From contig JAAYOX010000330.1 of NCBI GenBank assembly GCA_012520135.1, forward strand, positions 1-16,472: DNA of 16,472 bases, read 5' to 3'. The notes below the pieces were generated by a model that was given only the letters and a program-made list of their open reading frames with translations, was not told the origin of the DNA and made no database searches. Positions 14,406-16,472 of this stretch are shown one piece after another (positions within the stretch are counted from its first letter, which is position 1; each line of letters starts with the position of its first letter). The translations under genes were made by a program, and so were the position numbers. The DNA comes from Clostridia bacterium (lineage in GTDB: Bacteria; Bacillota; DULZ01).

Positions 14406-15606
14406 ATTTATCCCTATCATTACGGTTTTCTTGCTCATTGTTACCAGTCTCTTTACTTGTATGAGGATTCCCCAAAAAGCTGGACCATTCCCTGGAAGAA
14501 AACTGCTTTAGCTTATTGATAGAACCCTTTATGCTTCCTGTACTTAGAAGAAGGAATAATCCTCCTCCTATTAAAGCAATAGCTATAAGCCACCATAAGG
14601 ATTTACTGTCTCCCGGATTAGTATCTATGGGAGGCGCAGGGGTTTTTTCCCCTGTGCTGATGCCTAAAACAGCCGGAATGGCATCAGCAAATAAAGCAGC
14701 ACCGTTTTCCGCAAGATTCCGGTCATTAGTATGGGTGCCCACTTCGATCAGAATGGAACGGGGAGATAAATCCTGGTTGTAATTACCTTTAGCCATAAAA
14801 ATTCCTTGCACAAGCCCGGGATAGTATTCATCCAACTTTGCTTTAATCTGTTTGGCAAAATTGAGGTTAGACTGCATGTTTTGATTTTGACGCCCTACCA
14901 CCAGACGAACTTTGGTGACATCTTGCCCAACCACATTGTTATAGTAAAAATCCAGATCAGGCACCCCGTCACGATGGATGTCGATGATGGTGGCAGGTGC
15001 TTTTTTCATTAATTCTACTGCAGTTCTCCGGGAGCGGCGGTAAGCATCAGCATCATGAGGTTCATGGGGAGTTTTGTCGTAGACTACCTTCACTCCCTTT
15101 TCTTCCAGCTTGGCTGCTATCTGTTCTCCTACCTTGTAGATACCACCGTTGCCGGGAATGCTGTCAGTACCGTCGGTAGGTACATAAGATTCGGCAGAAT
15201 GGGTGTGGTACATGGCAATCAAATCGTTGCCGTGCTTTTTGCCTCCCTGGACAGTTATCGCGGTAGCCGGCAAGTTACCTTCTAAATCGGATAAAGCGTT
15301 TTCCATCAACAACTTAGCATATGCTGTATTTCCCTCCACTCGTTCAACCCGATAGTGACGATTGTTCCCGGCTATAAATTCATCCTCAGGATGAACTTCC
15401 CTTACTGTTTTATCCAATATGTTGTTGTCTTCGTCAACAATGGTAAAATAAGTGCCATCTGTTAATTCTTTTTCCCAAACGCCCAAATCCGGCAAATCAA
15501 GATCAAAATCCGCAACAGGCTGTTGGGAGGGGGGCAGAGTTAGACTCCCCAATAATATTATCCCTACAATCAAGCCTGCCAAGCCCAGCAAACGTATACT
15601 ACTCAT
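14404..15606 (-). CDS. spoIIP: Stage II sporulation protein P (cell-wall amidase/endopeptidase)
   Basis: Peptidoglycan hydrolase that works with SpoIID and SpoIIM in septal thinning and engulfment of the forespore. The frame opens at 15624, but I choose the ATG at 15606 (400 residues): AAAGGG lies 9 bases upstream, and the upstream ATGs have no spaced site. After a signal-anchor helix (RLLGLAGLIVGIILLGSLTL), the zinc amidase core shows YHTHSAESY, then IDIHRDGVPD, then LIEVGTHTN, giving the His, His, Glu set expected for catalysis. A second hydrophobic segment near the C-terminus (SLWWLIAIALIGGGLFLLL) and a charged tail of about 45 residues follow, beyond the catalytic core. It overlaps DUF1614 by 8 bases. 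Confidence 0.95.
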   Translation of the reverse strand: MSSIRLLGLAGLIVGIILLGSLTLPPSQQPVADFDLDLPDLGVWEKELTDGTYFTIVDEDNNILDKTVREVHPEDEFIAGNNRHYRVERVEGNTAYAKLLMENALSDLEGNLPATAITVQGGKKHGNDLIAMYHTHSAESYVPTDGTDSIPGNGGIYKVGEQIAAKLEEKGVKVVYDKTPHEPHDADAYRRSRRTAVELMKKAPATIIDIHRDGVPDLDFYYNNVVGQDVTKVRLVVGRQNQNMQSNLNFAKQIKAKLDEYYPGLVQGIFMAKGNYNQDLSPRSILIEVGTHTNDRNLAENGAALFADAIPAVLGISTGEKTPAPPIDTNPGDSKSLWWLIAIALIGGGLFLLLSTGSIKGSINKLKQFSSREWSSFLGNPHTSKETGNNEQENRNDRDK

Positions 15607-16363
15607 CCTGATCATCCCTTTCATCAGGCTCTTCTCTGTCCCTGTCGGAAGGTAAAGGTTTTTGTGCTGCTTGAGGAATTGCGCCGTCCAGGCTCTTCAG
15701 AAGTTCCGGAGGTTTACCTTCACTTTCCGGTCCCCCTTGCAGCCGCTCCCGGCCTTCGCCAATAATTTCAGCCAGCAATACTGCTCCAAGGCCGGCTAAA
15801 ATGATTGCATCAAAAGCTCCCGCACCTCCCATGGCCACTCTGCCGGGAACACCTGTATTGACAAGTTGGATATAGTGGAAGACATCCAGACTGAGCATGC
15901 CCAAAGTTGCTGCAATGAAAGCCGATCGTCTTGAGCGGCCTGCTATATAGGCAACTACCGCAGCAAGTATTGGGTAGACATATAGAGGATCGATGAAATC
16001 TATTCCCCCCTGCCAGGGATCATCAGCGGCGAAAAGGTAGCGATTAGTTAAAACGATGGCAGCTACAGTGACTACAGTAGCAATTAAGGCTCTAATCCAT
16101 TCCTTGGAGGTACCTGCTTTAAGGAGAAGGTAAACGGCCAACCCAAAGGGTACCAGGGCGCCTCCGACATTGACAGATACACGTGGAGGTCCGTCTGTAA
16201 TAGGAATGTTAATAAAGCTGCCAACAATTAAAAGACCCACCAGCAATAATGCTGTTTTATCACTGATACGCAGTCTGTCTAATACTCGATGGGCCAAGCC
16301 AAAATAGATGAGAATCGTCACCACAATTAACAGGATCATACCTAGCGGATATCCGGTCATCAT
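15599..16363 (-). CDS. DUF1614 multi-pass membrane protein
   Basis: A 254-residue integral membrane protein of unknown function. About seven hydrophobic segments are visible (roughly 5-23, 37-53, 66-82, 90-107, 128-142, 147-165 and 182-202), followed by a 50-residue hydrophilic, strongly acidic tail ending REEPDERDDQDE. Conserved-looking polar patches sit between helices (NIPITDGPPRVSVNVGGALVPFG and GVPGRVAMGGAGAFDAI). ATG start with AAGGGGTGAC directly upstream; the adjacent second ATG (16358-16360) has a more usual spacing. It overlaps spoIIP by 8 bases and is transcribed before it, so a role at the sporulating cell membrane is suggested by context only. Confidence 0.85.
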   Translation of the reverse strand: MMTGYPLGMILLIVVTILIYFGLAHRVLDRLRISDKTALLLVGLLIVGSFINIPITDGPPRVSVNVGGALVPFGLAVYLLLKAGTSKEWIRALIATVVTVAAIVLTNRYLFAADDPWQGGIDFIDPLYVYPILAAVVAYIAGRSRRSAFIAATLGMLSLDVFHYIQLVNTGVPGRVAMGGAGAFDAIILAGLGAVLLAEIIGEGRERLQGGPESEGKPPELLKSLDGAIPQAAQKPLPSDRDREEPDERDDQDE

Positions 16364-16388
16364 GTCACCCCTTGAAGTGCAATTTGTG

Positions 16389-16416
16389 GTTATAGAGTTC
16401 CCGCCTACCTGGCCAA
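16389..16416 (-). promoter_or_regulatory. Weak SigA-like promoter before DUF1614-spoIIP
   Basis: On the minus strand: TTGGCC (16411-16416, 4 of 6), a 16-base spacer and TATAAC (16389-16394, 5 of 6). It lies between the upstream terminator and DUF1614. I looked for a SigE pattern here and did not find one. Confidence 0.35.
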
Positions 16417-16422
16417 ATATAC

Positions 16423-16446
16423 AAAAAAGCCGCTGGCAGCGGCTTT
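16423..16446 (-). terminator. Intrinsic terminator of the gene beyond the right edge
   Basis: A perfect 8-bp stem AAAGCCGC (16426-16433) with GCGGCTTT (16439-16446), 5-base loop, and a T run on the minus strand down to 16423. It ends a transcript entering from the right. A TAA at 16458-16460 may be that gene's stop, but only five codons are visible, so no gene is called. Confidence 0.85.
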
Positions 16447-16472
16447 AAGGTTGTGGGTTAATCAGGGTTCTC

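Noticed and set aside
14231..14464. Plus-strand open frame of 77 codons across the spoIIP 3' end and the insert
   Set aside because: It runs antisense through spoIIP and through the hairpins, has no plausible ribosome binding site, and the peptide is low-complexity arginine/leucine/serine-rich.
16447..16472. Possible 3' end of another minus-strand gene (five codons then TAA)
   Set aside because: The upstream terminator shows that a transcript enters from the right, but five codons cannot establish the frame or the product.
1..16472. CRISPR arrays, insertion sequences with transposases, prophage genes
   Set aside because: No spaced direct-repeat array and no transposase, integrase or phage gene was seen. 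Apart from the 14155-14405 insert the window looks like stable core genome.

Overview
The window comes from a spore-forming Gram-positive bacterium, most likely a clostridial Firmicute of the Peptococcaceae / Desulfotomaculum type. Evidence for this is spoIVA and spoIIP, the DUF1614 and DUF3189 genes that accompany sporulation genes in such genomes, strong GGAGG-type ribosome binding sites, an S-box riboswitch and SigA-like promoters. The genus cannot be read from the window. Every gene lies on the minus strand, so transcription runs from high to low coordinates.

Bases 1-362 hold the first 41 codons of a probable glycosyltransferase, two intrinsic terminators and a tRNA-Pro(GGG) gene with its own consensus promoter. 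Bases 405-7129 are an aspartate-family amino-acid block. A consensus promoter drives a SAM-I (S-box) riboswitch with a terminator, then metY and metX (methionine branch). A second promoter follows, then pheB-like (HTH+ACT), hom, thrB and lysC (homoserine, threonine and aspartate kinase). hom supplies homoserine to both thrB and metX. I see no terminator between metX and pheB, so riboswitch read-through could reach the second set.

Bases 7143-8847 hold spoIVA (spore coat basement-layer ATPase) as a single-gene unit with a candidate SigE promoter and its own terminator. Bases 8820-14109 form a tight run in transcription order: two tandem DUF3189 genes, a PDZ/radical-SAM DUF512 gene, der (ribosome assembly GTPase), plsY and gpsA (phospholipid precursor synthesis), ending in a strong terminator. 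Several of these genes use unusual starts: TTG for the second DUF3189 gene, GTG for gpsA, probably CTG for plsY and possibly ATA for the DUF512 gene.

Bases 14404-16446 hold DUF1614 and spoIIP, overlapping by 8 bases, with an upstream gene's terminator at the right edge. Between the spoIIP stop codon and its terminator lies the most unusual item in the window. It is a 221-base non-coding insert flanked by a perfect 15-bp direct repeat and carrying a perfect 17-bp inverted repeat. Inside are several nested hairpins. It looks like a small non-autonomous mobile element or a structured RNA, and I could not assign it to a known family.
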